A stretch of 51,180 bases of DNA, from assembly GCA_002719335.1 (NCBI GenBank), contig PBHE01000018.1, positions 13,216-64,395 of the forward strand. The letters run 5' to 3'. Position 1 is the first letter of the stretch, and each line of letters begins with the position of its first letter. A program made the position numbers and the translations under genes. Positions 8,947-18,451 of this stretch are shown in pieces. The notes below the pieces were generated by a model, which made no database searches, had not been told where the DNA came from, and worked only from the letters and a program-made list of their open reading frames with translations. Origin of the DNA: Acidimicrobiaceae bacterium. GTDB lineage: Bacteria > Actinomycetota > Acidimicrobiia > Acidimicrobiales > Poriferisodalaceae.

Positions 8947-9870
8947 TTGGTGGTGTTGCGTCGCACAACTACACGAAGGAGCCGGAGCTCGCGATTCCGA
9001 CTCGCTTTGCTGGTCCTCACATCAATAGTTCTAATCACCATCGACGTTCGCACCGAGGGCGGAGCAATAGACACTGCCCGTGGCGCAGTGCTTGACGCCC
9101 TAGGTCCCCTTCGGTCGAATTCATCTCGAATCTTCGAACCAGTTGGAGGAGCGTGGGAGGCGGTCAGTAGCTACGACGAACTTGAAGCACAAAACTCGTT
9201 GCTGCGAGCGAAAATTGCGGAACTACAAAGCTCAGTCCTAGAAGTCGGAGAGATCGAACGCGAACGCAAGTCTTTGTTGGCGCTGCTCGGGGCAAGAGAT
9301 CGCGTAGCTCAGGTAGGACGCCGAACCGCACGCGTAATTGACGCGCCGATATCGAACTACCAACGCACCCTCGAGCTTGACAAAGGTTCACGTGATGGTG
9401 TCGCCATCGGCATGCCCGTCGAGACTGGGGCAGGTGTTATTGGGAGAATCTCCAATGTCTCAGTAACTCGATCCCAAGTCGAGTTGCTCACCGACCCCAA
9501 CTTCGATGTTGGAGTCCGAATGGTTCGATCAGGCGACGACGGCATCGCGTCCGGTCGTGGACATAACCGCGAATTAGAAGTCAGTTTCATTGAACTCGAC
9601 ACGGTCGTCATCCCAGGTGAGACCGTGGTGACCAGCGGCTTTCAAGGAAGCACCTTCCCCGAAGGTCTTCTCATCGGTACCGTCGTCGATGTAATACCCA
9701 ACGCGGTTCAGGGAACTCAGCGCATCACAATTCATCCGGCCGCTGACCTAGACAGACTCCGATGGGTTCAGGTGCTGTTGTTCTACCCGGACGCTCCCGA
9801 GCCCGTCATCGTCGATCGAGTACCCGAAGATGAAAGCGTAGACGTCGAACCGGAAGGTTCCGCGCCATGA
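8947..9870 (+). CDS. mreC: rod shape-determining protein MreC
   Basis: Membrane-anchored periplasmic scaffold of the elongasome, 307 residues from the longest start. It has a basic N-terminus (RRTTTRRSRSSR), one transmembrane segment (LALLVLTSIVLITID), a coiled-coil around residues 75-105 with the ELEAQNSLLRAKIAEL pattern, and then the MreC beta-barrel domains. The domain blocks are VIDAPISNYQRTLELDKGSRDGV and the later VVTSGFQGSTFPEGLLIGTV. The exact start is uncertain: TTG 8947, GTG 8950 and GTG 8953 are adjacent. The stop overlaps mreD (ATGA). The C-terminal tail is acidic and proline-containing. Confidence 0.93.
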   Translation: MVVLRRTTTRRSRSSRFRLALLVLTSIVLITIDVRTEGGAIDTARGAVLDALGPLRSNSSRIFEPVGGAWEAVSSYDELEAQNSLLRAKIAELQSSVLEVGEIERERKSLLALLGARDRVAQVGRRTARVIDAPISNYQRTLELDKGSRDGVAIGMPVETGAGVIGRISNVSVTRSQVELLTDPNFDVGVRMVRSGDDGIASGRGHNRELEVSFIELDTVVIPGETVVTSGFQGSTFPEGLLIGTVVDVIPNAVQGTQRITIHPAADLDRLRWVQVLLFYPDAPEPVIVDRVPEDESVDVEPEGSAP

Positions 9871-10385
9871 AATTGGGAGCGAGCGTCGCCTCCAGGCTTG
9901 GAGCGATTTTCGCCACCGTCTTTGTGCTCCAAGTATCGCTTGTCCCGCATTTTCGGCTAGGTGGCTATGTAATCGATTTGCCTCTGATCGTGGTGGTGTT
10001 GGTGGGCTTACACCTCAATCCACAAACTGGTTCGCTCATAGGATTCGTTGTCGGGCTCATGATTGACCTGGCGTTGGAAACCCCATTTGGGATGACCGCC
10101 CTGACGTTCTCACTCATCGGCTTCGCTGCAGGTTCGGCATCTCCTCACCTCGCAGAGCGGAACCTGATCATCCGCTCCCTAACAGTCGCTTTACTTGGAG
10201 CTACAGCGACCGCCTTATTCGCCAGTTTCGGTGTGCTCATTGGCCTTGAATATGTGACTCGGCGAGAACTTGGGGCAATAGCTCTAGTGACTTCGGCAGC
10301 AGCCATTCCAATAGCCACACTGCTGAGCCCTCTCATTCGTTGGTCACTTGCTCTGAGATCCTCCTCAATTAGGTCTGACCAATGA
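9867..10385 (+). CDS. mreD: rod shape-determining protein MreD
   Basis: Small integral membrane protein of the elongasome, 172 residues with about five predicted transmembrane helices. The order of hydrophobic segments, with LGGYVIDLPLIVVVLVGLH and the G-F-x-x-G-L-x-x-D pattern near residue 55, is typical of MreD. It overlaps mreC and mrdA by four bases each (ATGA), so translation is probably coupled through the operon. Sequence identity in this family is low; position supports the call as strongly as motifs do. Confidence 0.88.
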   Translation: MKLGASVASRLGAIFATVFVLQVSLVPHFRLGGYVIDLPLIVVVLVGLHLNPQTGSLIGFVVGLMIDLALETPFGMTALTFSLIGFAAGSASPHLAERNLIIRSLTVALLGATATALFASFGVLIGLEYVTRRELGAIALVTSAAAIPIATLLSPLIRWSLALRSSSIRSDQ

Positions 10386-12514
10386 ACGAACAACTGAGTC
10401 GAAGGCTTGCATTTATGGGCGTGCTCATCATCGCTCTTTTCGCAGCTCTAGCTACTCGAGCCTGGTATCTGCAAGTGTTAAGGACCGAAGAACTATCAGA
10501 TCAAGCCCTTCTCAACCATGTCGAAATTGTCGTCACTCAACCCACTCGAGGTCGCATTCTCGACCGCCATGGAGTGGTTCTCGCCGACAACGTGCGTACT
10601 GGGGTCGTCACGGTAGACAGATCCAGATACGCGCCAGGCCAAATCGACTACGTACTCGAGCAACTATCCCAACTGCTCGATATCCCTGCCGCGACATTGG
10701 CATCGCGTCTTGACGACGAGCAAACTCACCCGCTTGCCGAGAAAGTCGTCGCCTCCGGACTCGATGAATACGGCCTATTGCGGGTCGCTGAGCAATCCCT
10801 GCCCGGAGTTGAAGCCAAGTGGGCGATGAGTCGCACTTACCCTCAAAACGAAATTGGTGCCCATGTAGTCGGATACGTCGGGGCGATGTCACCAGGACAA
10901 CAAGAGAGACTCTTAAAAGCTGGCTACCTCCCAGCGGAACGGGTAGGAAAATCAGGGATTGAACAAATCTTTGAAAATGATCTGCACGGCCAACCGGGCC
11001 GTACCGAACTAGAAGTTGACAGCACCGGCCGCGTGCATCGCGTCATCAGCGAAGTTCTCGCCGAACCAGGATCAGATGTTTTCGTTTCCATCGACGCAGA
11101 TCTTCAAGCCGCGACGGAGTCATACCTCAGACAAGGCTTGATAGCTGCTCGAAAAACTGTGAGCGAAGACAGCGGATTTTTCTACCCGTCTATTGGTGGC
11201 GCAGCGGTGGTGATGGATTTGCGTAACGGTGATGTACTCGCAATGGCATCGCATCCAACCTTTGACCCCAATTGGTTGGTCGGCGGGCTAACGACCGCTG
11301 AATACCAATCAGTATTTGAGAACCCCTATGCGCCGGGCGCCCTCAACAACAGGGCAATTCAAGGGCAATATTCCCCTGGATCGGTATTCAAACTCGTTAC
11401 AGCCCTTGCAGGTCTTGAGGCACGACTGATATCACCGCGCGCCGCCTACTACGACATCGGTTATTTCAAAATTCCTGAAAAATACGGTTGCACCGGTCGT
11501 TGCACCTTCTACAACGCCGACAAAGCGCCTTTGGGAATTGTTGACCTGTCCTCGGCGATCACCCGTTCAAGTGACGCCTACTTCTACAAAGTAGCGCACG
11601 ATCTCTATTGGATTAGAGGCGAAGAACAGTGGGCAATCCAAGACATGGCGCAACTCCTCGGGTTCGGAAGCCAGTCCGGAATCCAACTGCCCTTCGAAAA
11701 GAAGGGACGGATTGGTGATGAAAAAGTTAAACAGCAACTTTTCGAAAGTAATCCAGACGCGTACAACCCCTACGGCGAATCTTCTCAGTGGCTACCGGGC
11801 GACAACATCAACACCGGTATCGGGCAAGGCTTCGTCTCAGTTACACCGGTACAACTCGCCAACGCGTTCGGCACCTTCGCGAATGGCGGAACGTTGTTCA
11901 GCCCTAACATCGTCGAACGAGTCGTATCTCGTTCCGGTGACCGGTTCGGAGAGTCCGTCATCGAGTTCAACCCGCGTATCCAACGCATCGCCGAGTTCCC
12001 GGAGGGCTCGGGAGTTGTGCGAGAAGGCCTGCATGGAGTTGCAAGCAAGAGCCGACGAGGCACAGCGTGGCGCGCCTTTGAAGGGTACGACAGCAGCGGT
12101 TACGCGATAGCGGGAAAAACGGGAACCTCCCAAGCTGAGGGACGCAACCCGGTTCTACATCGCAAAAAAGAAGACTCCGCTGTTTTCGTAGCCTGGGCTC
12201 CCCAACACGACCCCCGTTATGTTGTCGCGGTAGTAATGGAAGAAGCCGGTTTTGGCGGTGATGCTGCTGCGCCTGTTGCTCGACGTATCTTTGAAGCGTT
12301 GCGTGCATACGAACAACGGTGGCCAGACCCACAGGTTGCTTTCATTCCGCCTCAGCCTGAATGCCCCCAGATACCCGAAGCGCTGCGAGGATACGAGGCG
12401 TTTATTGGCTACGTACCCGAAGGCTGCCCATGGGGAATCCAGGTTCCGCGCGCAAATACCCCCGAAGACGTCGACGGAGATGGGGTCCCAGATGTTGAGG
12501 AACGCGACGAATGA
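10382..12514 (+). CDS. mrdA: penicillin-binding protein 2 (elongation-specific transpeptidase)
   Basis: Class B PBP that cross-links peptidoglycan with RodA as partner, 710 residues. One N-terminal transmembrane helix is followed by the PBP dimerisation domain (RGRILDRHGVVLADN). The transpeptidase motifs are SVFK near residue 333, SSD in the second motif, and KTGT near residue 578. Two short Cys pairs occur in the extracytoplasmic part (GCTGRC near residue 372, and Cys residues in the C-terminal PEC/EGC segment), so disulfides are possible. The last residues, DVDGDGVPDVEERDE, resemble a thrombospondin type-3 calcium-binding repeat, which is not standard for PBP2. Both gene ends overlap their neighbours by 4 bases. 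Confidence 0.95.
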   Translation: MNEQLSRRLAFMGVLIIALFAALATRAWYLQVLRTEELSDQALLNHVEIVVTQPTRGRILDRHGVVLADNVRTGVVTVDRSRYAPGQIDYVLEQLSQLLDIPAATLASRLDDEQTHPLAEKVVASGLDEYGLLRVAEQSLPGVEAKWAMSRTYPQNEIGAHVVGYVGAMSPGQQERLLKAGYLPAERVGKSGIEQIFENDLHGQPGRTELEVDSTGRVHRVISEVLAEPGSDVFVSIDADLQAATESYLRQGLIAARKTVSEDSGFFYPSIGGAAVVMDLRNGDVLAMASHPTFDPNWLVGGLTTAEYQSVFENPYAPGALNNRAIQGQYSPGSVFKLVTALAGLEARLISPRAAYYDIGYFKIPEKYGCTGRCTFYNADKAPLGIVDLSSAITRSSDAYFYKVAHDLYWIRGEEQWAIQDMAQLLGFGSQSGIQLPFEKKGRIGDEKVKQQLFESNPDAYNPYGESSQWLPGDNINTGIGQGFVSVTPVQLANAFGTFANGGTLFSPNIVERVVSRSGDRFGESVIEFNPRIQRIAEFPEGSGVVREGLHGVASKSRRGTAWRAFEGYDSSGYAIAGKTGTSQAEGRNPVLHRKKEDSAVFVAWAPQHDPRYVVAVVMEEAGFGGDAAAPVARRIFEALRAYEQRWPDPQVAFIPPQPECPQIPEALRGYEAFIGYVPEGCPWGIQVPRANTPEDVDGDGVPDVEERDE

Positions 12515-13662
12515 ATCTGCCGCTCCGTAAAGAACTGCGTTCACCTCTTCGCTACGCCGACTACTCACTGGGCCTAGTAGCGGTTGTGCTGGCTGCGATA
12601 GGTGTAGCGCTGAACTATTCCGCGACCTGGCGCATACTCGAATTCAACGGTCAAGACCCGGCGACATTCGCTAAACGTCAGATTCTTTTTGTCGCCATCG
12701 GAATAGTGGTGATGCTTGCCGCGACATTCCTCGACTATCGCCTCTACAGAGACTTCGCGAATTCCGCCTACTTAGTCGTCATGCTCGCGCTGGTTGGGGT
12801 GCTGTTCTTCGGAGTTGAACGCAACGGAGCCAGAGCTTGGTACGAGCTACCAGGCCAAACCTTTCAGATTCAGCCTGCTGAATTCGCCAAAGTCGCAGTA
12901 ATCGTGGCGCTCGCCGCCTTTGTAGCTAATCAGGGTGGCCACCTTCGACTGGTCACCCTCTCCAACGCCTACCTGATGCTCGCTGTCCCGCTAGGACTCA
13001 TCTACCTCCAGCCAGATCTCGGAACCATGCTGGTATTCGTCGCGATTGGTATGGGTGTTCTCCTTGTCGCTGGAGCGCAACTCAAACACATATTTGTGAC
13101 ATCGCTGATCGGAGTGGTCGTTGTGGTCGCCATGTTCAGCAGTGACAATCTGGGCGGGCCAGCGCTCCTTCGACACACGCAAGAACAGCGACTCACTGCC
13201 TTCTTAGATCCTGGCTTTGACGTCCAAGGAGCGTCATACAACATCAACCAGTCCCAAATCGCAATAGGTGCGGGCGGCCTCAGAGGGCAAGGCTGGTTGC
13301 AGGGAACTCAAACGAACCTGAACCTCGTCCCTGAACAAGAAACAGACTTCATTTTCACAGCTCTCGGCGAGGAGTTCGGTTTTGTTGGGGTGAGCGTTCT
13401 TTTGTTGCTCTACGCCTACATGCTCGCACGAATTTGGTTCATCGCTCGAGCCTCGAACGATCTATTTGGGGCCTTTGCCTGCGTGGGGGCCTTATCCATG
13501 TTGACCTTTCAAATATTCCAAAACATTGGCATGACCATGGGCATCATGCCCATTACCGGCATTCCCCTTCCTTTTCTGAGTCACGGTGGTTCATCGACGC
13601 TCGTAGCATTCGGGCTTGTCGGCCTCGTGATCAACGTCAGCGCGCGCCGCCACTTGACATAG
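12511..13662 (+). CDS. rodA: rod shape-determining protein RodA (SEDS glycosyltransferase)
   Basis: SEDS-family peptidoglycan polymerase of the elongasome, 383 residues with about ten transmembrane segments. Family hallmarks are the NGARAWY block, ETDFIFTALGEEFG, and the C-terminal PITGIPLPFLSHGGSS. It overlaps mrdA by 4 bases, which supports production in equal amounts with PBP2. RodA is chosen over FtsW because of the mreBCD-mrdA context. It ends the operon; the radical SAM gene starts about 60 bases on, after a -10-like TATCAT. Confidence 0.96.
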   Translation: MNLPLRKELRSPLRYADYSLGLVAVVLAAIGVALNYSATWRILEFNGQDPATFAKRQILFVAIGIVVMLAATFLDYRLYRDFANSAYLVVMLALVGVLFFGVERNGARAWYELPGQTFQIQPAEFAKVAVIVALAAFVANQGGHLRLVTLSNAYLMLAVPLGLIYLQPDLGTMLVFVAIGMGVLLVAGAQLKHIFVTSLIGVVVVVAMFSSDNLGGPALLRHTQEQRLTAFLDPGFDVQGASYNINQSQIAIGAGGLRGQGWLQGTQTNLNLVPEQETDFIFTALGEEFGFVGVSVLLLLYAYMLARIWFIARASNDLFGAFACVGALSMLTFQIFQNIGMTMGIMPITGIPLPFLSHGGSSTLVAFGLVGLVINVSARRHLT

Positions 13663-13724
13663 CGTTAGCCAACTCCACTCATAATCAGGAAACCGCCGGT
13701 GAGGGCTGTATCATTGCGAGGCAA

Positions 13725-15680
13725 ATGACCTCGCTGTGGCCCCGGCTCGAGCCGCTCCTCCCTCGGGTGGAAAAGCCCGCCCGCTACATCGGCTGCGAGG
13801 ACGGAGCCCGTACCGATATATACAAGCCCGAAGCCACCTCGTGGCTTCTCACCTACCCCGACACCTACGAAATTGGGTTGCCCAACCAGGGCCTTCAAAT
13901 TCTGTACGAACTTCTGAACGAGCGGCCAGATGCCTTCGCAGAGCGTTCTTACGCGCCTTGGACTGACTTAGAAGCAGAGATGCGGCGTGCCCGCCTACCG
14001 CTCTTTTCAGTCGACACCCACCGACCCGCCGCCGAGTTCGACATCATTGCTTTTAATTTGTCTGCAGAACTTGTTTATACCAATGTTCTTAACTGCATTG
14101 ACCTTGCCGGACTGCGCGTACGAGCCTCTGAACGCGATGATTCTGACCCGCTCGTCGGCGCCGGCGGACACTGTGCCTACAACCCAGAACCGCTGGCCGA
14201 CTTCGTGGATTTCTTCGTCATGGGCGATGGAGAAGAAGTCATTTCCGAGATTACAGACATCGTCGGAGCATGGCGAGTAACTGGGAAACCATCTGGCAGT
14301 CGCGACACCGTTCTGCATGCCTTAGCTCGAATCGACGGTGTTTATGTTCCGTCTATGTACAACGTTGTGTACGACGGACCGAAACTAGTCAGCGTCGAAC
14401 CCCGCCACTCTGACGTCCCCCCCATAATCCAAAAACGCACAGTGGCTGATCTCGCAGATTGGCCCTACCCGCGCAACCAGTTAGTTCCACTCACCGAAGT
14501 CGTCCACGACCGACTGAACGTAGAGGTGTTTAGAGGTTGCACCCGAGGATGCCGATTTTGTCAGGCCGGAATGATTACTCGACCCGTTCGTGAACGGCCA
14601 GCCAGCCAAATACGTGAAATGGTGTCAAAAGGACTAGAACGAACCGGGTACGACGAGGTCAGTCTTACGTCGCTGTCCACGGCAGACTTCAGCGACATCG
14701 AAAAGGTGGTAAGCGACACCATCGATGAACCAGGCACATGCGGACGAGTAAGCATTGCTCTGCCGAGCCTGAGGGTGGACGCTTTTACCGTGGGGGTCGC
14801 AGCACAAGTTTCACGCGCCCGCAGAACTGGCTTGACTTTCGCACCTGAAGCTGGCTCTTGGAGAATGCGGCAGATCATCAACAAGTTGATCACCGAAGAC
14901 GACCTCTATGGCGCAGTTCGCTCCGCGTACAGCCAAGGGTGGCATCGAATGAAGCTTTACTTCCTCACTGGGCTTCCTTCTGAAATGGATGACGACACAC
15001 TCGGTATCGCCGAGTTAGTGCAGAACTGCGTCGAGATCGGCCAGGAGTACACGAAGAAGGCCTCGGTAACTGTCTCGCTTGGGGGTTTCGTTCCAAAGCC
15101 ACACACACCTTTCCAATGGTTCGGTCAAAATGAGCCTGAGGAGCTACAACGTAAGGTCGACTTGCTTCGGTCAAAGGTTCGACGCAACAAACGCATTCAA
15201 CTCAAATGGCATTCACCGGGCGCCTCAACAGCTGAAGGCATCACCAGTAGAGGTGATCGTCGAATAGGTCGCGCAATCGAATATGTGTGGAGACGAGGTG
15301 GAGTCTTCCAAGAGTGGAGTGAACACTTCGACCTGGCCTTGTGGCAGGAAGCGATGAATGCCTCGGGTCTGTCTTTGGAGTGGTACGTACACCGACATCG
15401 AGAAGAAGACGAAGTTCTCCCGTGGGACCACATACACGCGGGACTTCACAAAGATTTTCTATGGCAGGACTGGCAAGACGCATTGGCTGGTTACGGCCTT
15501 GAAGACTGCCGTTGGACCCCTTGTTACGACTGCGGGGCCTGCACTGAATATGGGATCGAACACGTGGTTGCGTCGCCGGCTCCTCCTAACGGAGGCAGCC
15601 AAGGCACCGGCCAAGACCTAGCAACGGGCCATCTGGTACCAGTTGAGCTCCGCCCCCGAGCGGGCATAGGAGGTACGTGA
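13725..15680 (+). CDS. radical SAM protein of the TIGR03960 family
   Basis: Putative radical SAM enzyme of 651 residues, role not established. The N-terminal part resembles the B12-binding-like domain of this family (TYPDTYEIGLPNQGLQILY, AFNLSAELVYTNVLN). The iron-sulfur cluster motif CxxxCxxC is in FRGCTRGCRFCQ. A second Cys cluster (CYDCGAC) is near the C-terminus. The frame continues upstream into rodA, but that part is a shadow of rodA; ATG 13725 begins a good family N-terminus (MTSLWPRLEPLL). The next gene, DUF2344, is its usual partner and is fused to it in some bacteria. Placement next to rne and ribosomal genes suggests an RNA or translation role, which is inference. Confidence 0.88.
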   Translation: MTSLWPRLEPLLPRVEKPARYIGCEDGARTDIYKPEATSWLLTYPDTYEIGLPNQGLQILYELLNERPDAFAERSYAPWTDLEAEMRRARLPLFSVDTHRPAAEFDIIAFNLSAELVYTNVLNCIDLAGLRVRASERDDSDPLVGAGGHCAYNPEPLADFVDFFVMGDGEEVISEITDIVGAWRVTGKPSGSRDTVLHALARIDGVYVPSMYNVVYDGPKLVSVEPRHSDVPPIIQKRTVADLADWPYPRNQLVPLTEVVHDRLNVEVFRGCTRGCRFCQAGMITRPVRERPASQIREMVSKGLERTGYDEVSLTSLSTADFSDIEKVVSDTIDEPGTCGRVSIALPSLRVDAFTVGVAAQVSRARRTGLTFAPEAGSWRMRQIINKLITEDDLYGAVRSAYSQGWHRMKLYFLTGLPSEMDDDTLGIAELVQNCVEIGQEYTKKASVTVSLGGFVPKPHTPFQWFGQNEPEELQRKVDLLRSKVRRNKRIQLKWHSPGASTAEGITSRGDRRIGRAIEYVWRRGGVFQEWSEHFDLALWQEAMNASGLSLEWYVHRHREEDEVLPWDHIHAGLHKDFLWQDWQDALAGYGLEDCRWTPCYDCGACTEYGIEHVVASPAPPNGGSQGTGQDLATGHLVPVELRPRAGIGGT

Positions 15681-15712
15681 TGTCACGGACCTCTGCAGGT
15701 CGACGTGTCGCT

Positions 15713-15730
15713 CCCACCCCAACGGGTGGG
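15713..15730 (+). other. GC-rich hairpin before the DUF2344 gene
   Basis: CCCACCC and GGGTGGG form a 7-bp stem around a 4-base loop (CAAC), about 9 bases before GTG 15739. There is no following T-tract, so it is not a standard terminator. It could limit ribosome access to the next start, or be chance in a GC-rich spacer. Confidence 0.4.
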
Positions 15731-15738
15731 GGACGCTG

Positions 15739-16485
15739 GTGCGGCTAAGACTCCGATTTTCCAAAATTGGCAAAGTTCGCTTCGTAGGTCATCGCGACGT
15801 AGCCCGGATCATTGAACGGGGCTTGCGACGTTGTGGTGTCCCTGTCACTTACAGCGAGGGTTTCTCCCCGCGCGTGCGTTTGAGCTTCGGATTGGCGCTT
15901 CCTACTTGCTATGAGTCTGAAGCCGAGTACCTAGACATACCTTTAGACCCCGAATCCGTTGTTGATGGTGATGTCGTATGCACCGGCTGGCGCGAAGGAA
16001 CTACAAATAGTATCGAACAGCTACGAACGGCTCTGAACGAAGCTTTGCCAACAGGTTTTGAAGTTGTAACTCTTGTGATCGAGCCAAAGGTTGGCCCGTC
16101 ATTACAAGAATCAATTATCAGTTGCACCTGGCGGTTCGACATACGAGGTGGGAATCTCGAACTCGTCCAAAGAGCGATCGTTGCCGCTCTTGAAAGCTCT
16201 ACGGTAGAGGCCGACCGAAAAAAGAAAAATGAAATTCTGCGCGAAAATATTCGCGACGGTATTTATGACCTTCGGGCCGATGGTACGTCGGAACTTGGCC
16301 CAATAGTTGTGGCTGAGCTCTCAGCGAAACCACGAGTCATTAGGCCGAGTGAACTCGTGGAAGTTCTAGCGCCGGGTAGTGAACTTGGAGTCGCTAGGCG
16401 CACACACCAATGGATCGAACGCGAGGGCGCGCGGTATGAACCGCTAGCGCTAAATAACTCGCGAACAATTAAGGACCTTGCATAA
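15739..16485 (+). CDS. TIGR03936 family protein (DUF2344), partner of the radical SAM protein
   Basis: Protein of 248 residues with the DUF2344 N-terminal pattern: RLRFSKIGKVRFVGHRD, then YSEGFSPRVRLSFGLALP. No catalytic function is known for the family. It normally accompanies or is fused to the TIGR03960 radical SAM protein, which is the gene upstream here, 58 bases away. The GTG start directly follows a strong hairpin. Its TAA stop shares one base with the rne start (TAATG), so it is probably co-translated with RNase E/G. Confidence 0.88.
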   Translation: MRLRLRFSKIGKVRFVGHRDVARIIERGLRRCGVPVTYSEGFSPRVRLSFGLALPTCYESEAEYLDIPLDPESVVDGDVVCTGWREGTTNSIEQLRTALNEALPTGFEVVTLVIEPKVGPSLQESIISCTWRFDIRGGNLELVQRAIVAALESSTVEADRKKKNEILRENIRDGIYDLRADGTSELGPIVVAELSAKPRVIRPSELVEVLAPGSELGVARRTHQWIEREGARYEPLALNNSRTIKDLA

Positions 16486-18395
16486 TGGATAACAACGAAC
16501 CCGATAACGGGTCACAAGAACCAAACGACATGACTACTACTAGACGACGCAGAACTATTGATGGGGAAGCTCGACCTCAGGAGGATCACAGCTCAAAAGA
16601 AGGGAATGATCCCAAACCAGCTAAGACACCACCTCGAAGTCGAACTCGCACGCTCTCAACCCACCCAACAGCTGAAAGCAAATCGAGTTCTGGGCGACGA
16701 CGGACTCGAGCACGGGGGCTCAAGGCGGAGATGCCAGCGACTTCGCCAACCAAACGTTCTGAGCCCGCCGAACCCTCAATTAGCCGTGCGTCGGCCCCGC
16801 GAAAACCACGAGTCGGAGACACTCGAAAACCATCAGGTAACGGGGCTGAACAGGCCGCTACGAACGAACCGAAAATAGCGGAACCACCTCGAAAACGACG
16901 CCGTCGAGGCGGGAAAGGACGAGGAAAAGGTGACGCGAACCAATCGCGTCGACAAAAAGGCGGACGATCGACGACGCCGATCGAAATGATCATTGATGAC
17001 ACACCTGTCGCGCTTGACGAACGCCAACTCGAACGACGTCGTGGCAAGGAACGCAAGGGACGTCCTGTAGGTCGCTATCAAATGTTGGTACATGCCCACG
17101 AAGGAGTTACCCACATAGCGGTACTCGAGGGGCGGTCGCTTATCGAGCACTACGTCAGCCGCCCAGCGGACGACGTGAGCGAAATACACGGCAACGTCTA
17201 CCTTGGGCGAGTCCAAAACGTGTTACCCGGTATGGAAGCCGCGTTTGTTGACATCGGCACCCCAAAAAACGCCGTCCTATACCGCGGAGATGTCACCTAC
17301 GACGTTGACGACATAGAAGGCGGAACATCTGAACCCCCTGCCCCGAAGGCAAAAAAGCCGAGGCCGCGTATAGGCCACAGAAAAGGCGAGGCACGGATCG
17401 AAGATCTCCTGAGCGCGCGTCAGAGCATTCTGTGTCAAGTAACCAAAAACCCGATCGCTCACAAAGGAGCTCGGCTTTCGACCGAAATTAGCCTTCCGGG
17501 GCGTTTCGTTGTCCTCATTCCAAACAGCGACACATACGGCATCTCGAAACGGCTTGGTGATCGAGAACGCCGACGGCTTCGGAGCATCCTTGACAAAGTG
17601 AAACCAGCCGAGCATGGGATCATTGTTCGTACAGCGGCGGAAGATGTCACAGCAGAAGAAGTTGAACGCGACGTTCGAAGGCTTCTGGAACAGTGGGAAA
17701 AGATCAGTGATCTTGCTCGCAAGGCAAAAGCCGCAACACTTCTATTCCGCGAACCTGAACTCGCGGTCAGGGTCATTCGGGAAGAATTCAATAAGGATTA
17801 TCGCGGAGTAGTAATCGACGACGCTGCCCTGTACCAGCAAGTGAAGGGCTACATGGAGACCATCGCTCCGGCCCTTGCTGATCGAATTGAATTCCATGAT
17901 GCTTCCAAAGAGCCACTTGCACTTTTTGAGCGGTATCACGTCTCTGAACAGCTCCGTAAGGCTGTAGACCGAAAAGTCTGGTTGCCCTCGGGTGGTTCCC
18001 TTGTGATTGACCACGCTGAGGCACTCACAGTTATTGATGTCAACACCGGCAAGAACGTTGGTAAGTCAAACCTCGAAGAAACCGTCTTTCGTAACAACCT
18101 CGAAGCTGCAGAAGAAATAGCGAAGCAATTGCGGCTGCGAGACATCGGCGGAATTATCGTTATCGACTTCATTGATATGGAAATAAAGAAAAACCGTGAT
18201 GAAGTCGTTCAGACTTTCGAACAAGCGCTAGCTCGCGATAAGACACGAACTCAGGTATCGGCCATTTCGGATCTAGGTCTTGTCGAGATGACCCGCCGAC
18301 GAATCGGAGAGGGGCTTTTGGAATCGGTGAGTAGTACGTGCGAACACTGTGAAGGAAGAGGCGTTGAGCTGCAGCAGGCGTTCCTGAAGATCTAA
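16485..18395 (+). CDS. rne: ribonuclease E/G family endoribonuclease
   Basis: Single-strand-specific endoribonuclease for mRNA decay and rRNA processing, 636 residues. The first 190 residues are a basic, Arg/Lys/Ser/Pro-rich disordered extension, as in other actinobacterial enzymes. An S1 domain (GNVYLGRVQNVLPGMEAAFVDIG) follows and contains a Lys/Pro-rich insertion near residue 290. Then come the KGARLSTEISLPGR block and catalytic Asp residues in DVNTGKN and IDFIDM. The Zn-link CEHC is near the C-terminus. Unlike E. coli RNase E, it has no C-terminal scaffold. It precedes rplU in the conserved actinobacterial order. Confidence 0.94.
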   Translation: MDNNEPDNGSQEPNDMTTTRRRRTIDGEARPQEDHSSKEGNDPKPAKTPPRSRTRTLSTHPTAESKSSSGRRRTRARGLKAEMPATSPTKRSEPAEPSISRASAPRKPRVGDTRKPSGNGAEQAATNEPKIAEPPRKRRRRGGKGRGKGDANQSRRQKGGRSTTPIEMIIDDTPVALDERQLERRRGKERKGRPVGRYQMLVHAHEGVTHIAVLEGRSLIEHYVSRPADDVSEIHGNVYLGRVQNVLPGMEAAFVDIGTPKNAVLYRGDVTYDVDDIEGGTSEPPAPKAKKPRPRIGHRKGEARIEDLLSARQSILCQVTKNPIAHKGARLSTEISLPGRFVVLIPNSDTYGISKRLGDRERRRLRSILDKVKPAEHGIIVRTAAEDVTAEEVERDVRRLLEQWEKISDLARKAKAATLLFREPELAVRVIREEFNKDYRGVVIDDAALYQQVKGYMETIAPALADRIEFHDASKEPLALFERYHVSEQLRKAVDRKVWLPSGGSLVIDHAEALTVIDVNTGKNVGKSNLEETVFRNNLEAAEEIAKQLRLRDIGGIIVIDFIDMEIKKNRDEVVQTFEQALARDKTRTQVSAISDLGLVEMTRRRIGEGLLESVSSTCEHCEGRGVELQQAFLKI

Positions 18396-18435
18396 GCCAA
18401 GTGCACAGTTAGTTTGGGTCTCTGAACACACCCGA

Positions 18436-18441
18436 TAGCAT
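18436..18441 (+). promoter_or_regulatory. -10-like box (TAGCAT) before rplU
   Basis: TAGCAT ends 10 bases before ATG 18452. A weak TTTGGG lies 17 bases upstream of the box as a possible -35. The box overlaps the alternative ATG at 18440, so the downstream ATG fits better as a leaderless start. Confidence 0.35.
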
Positions 18442-18451
18442 GAAAAGCCTT

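Noticed and set aside
13434-13724. N-terminal extension of the radical SAM frame
   Set aside because: It overlaps the end of rodA in another frame and has low-quality His/Arg-rich composition; family similarity begins at ATG 13725.
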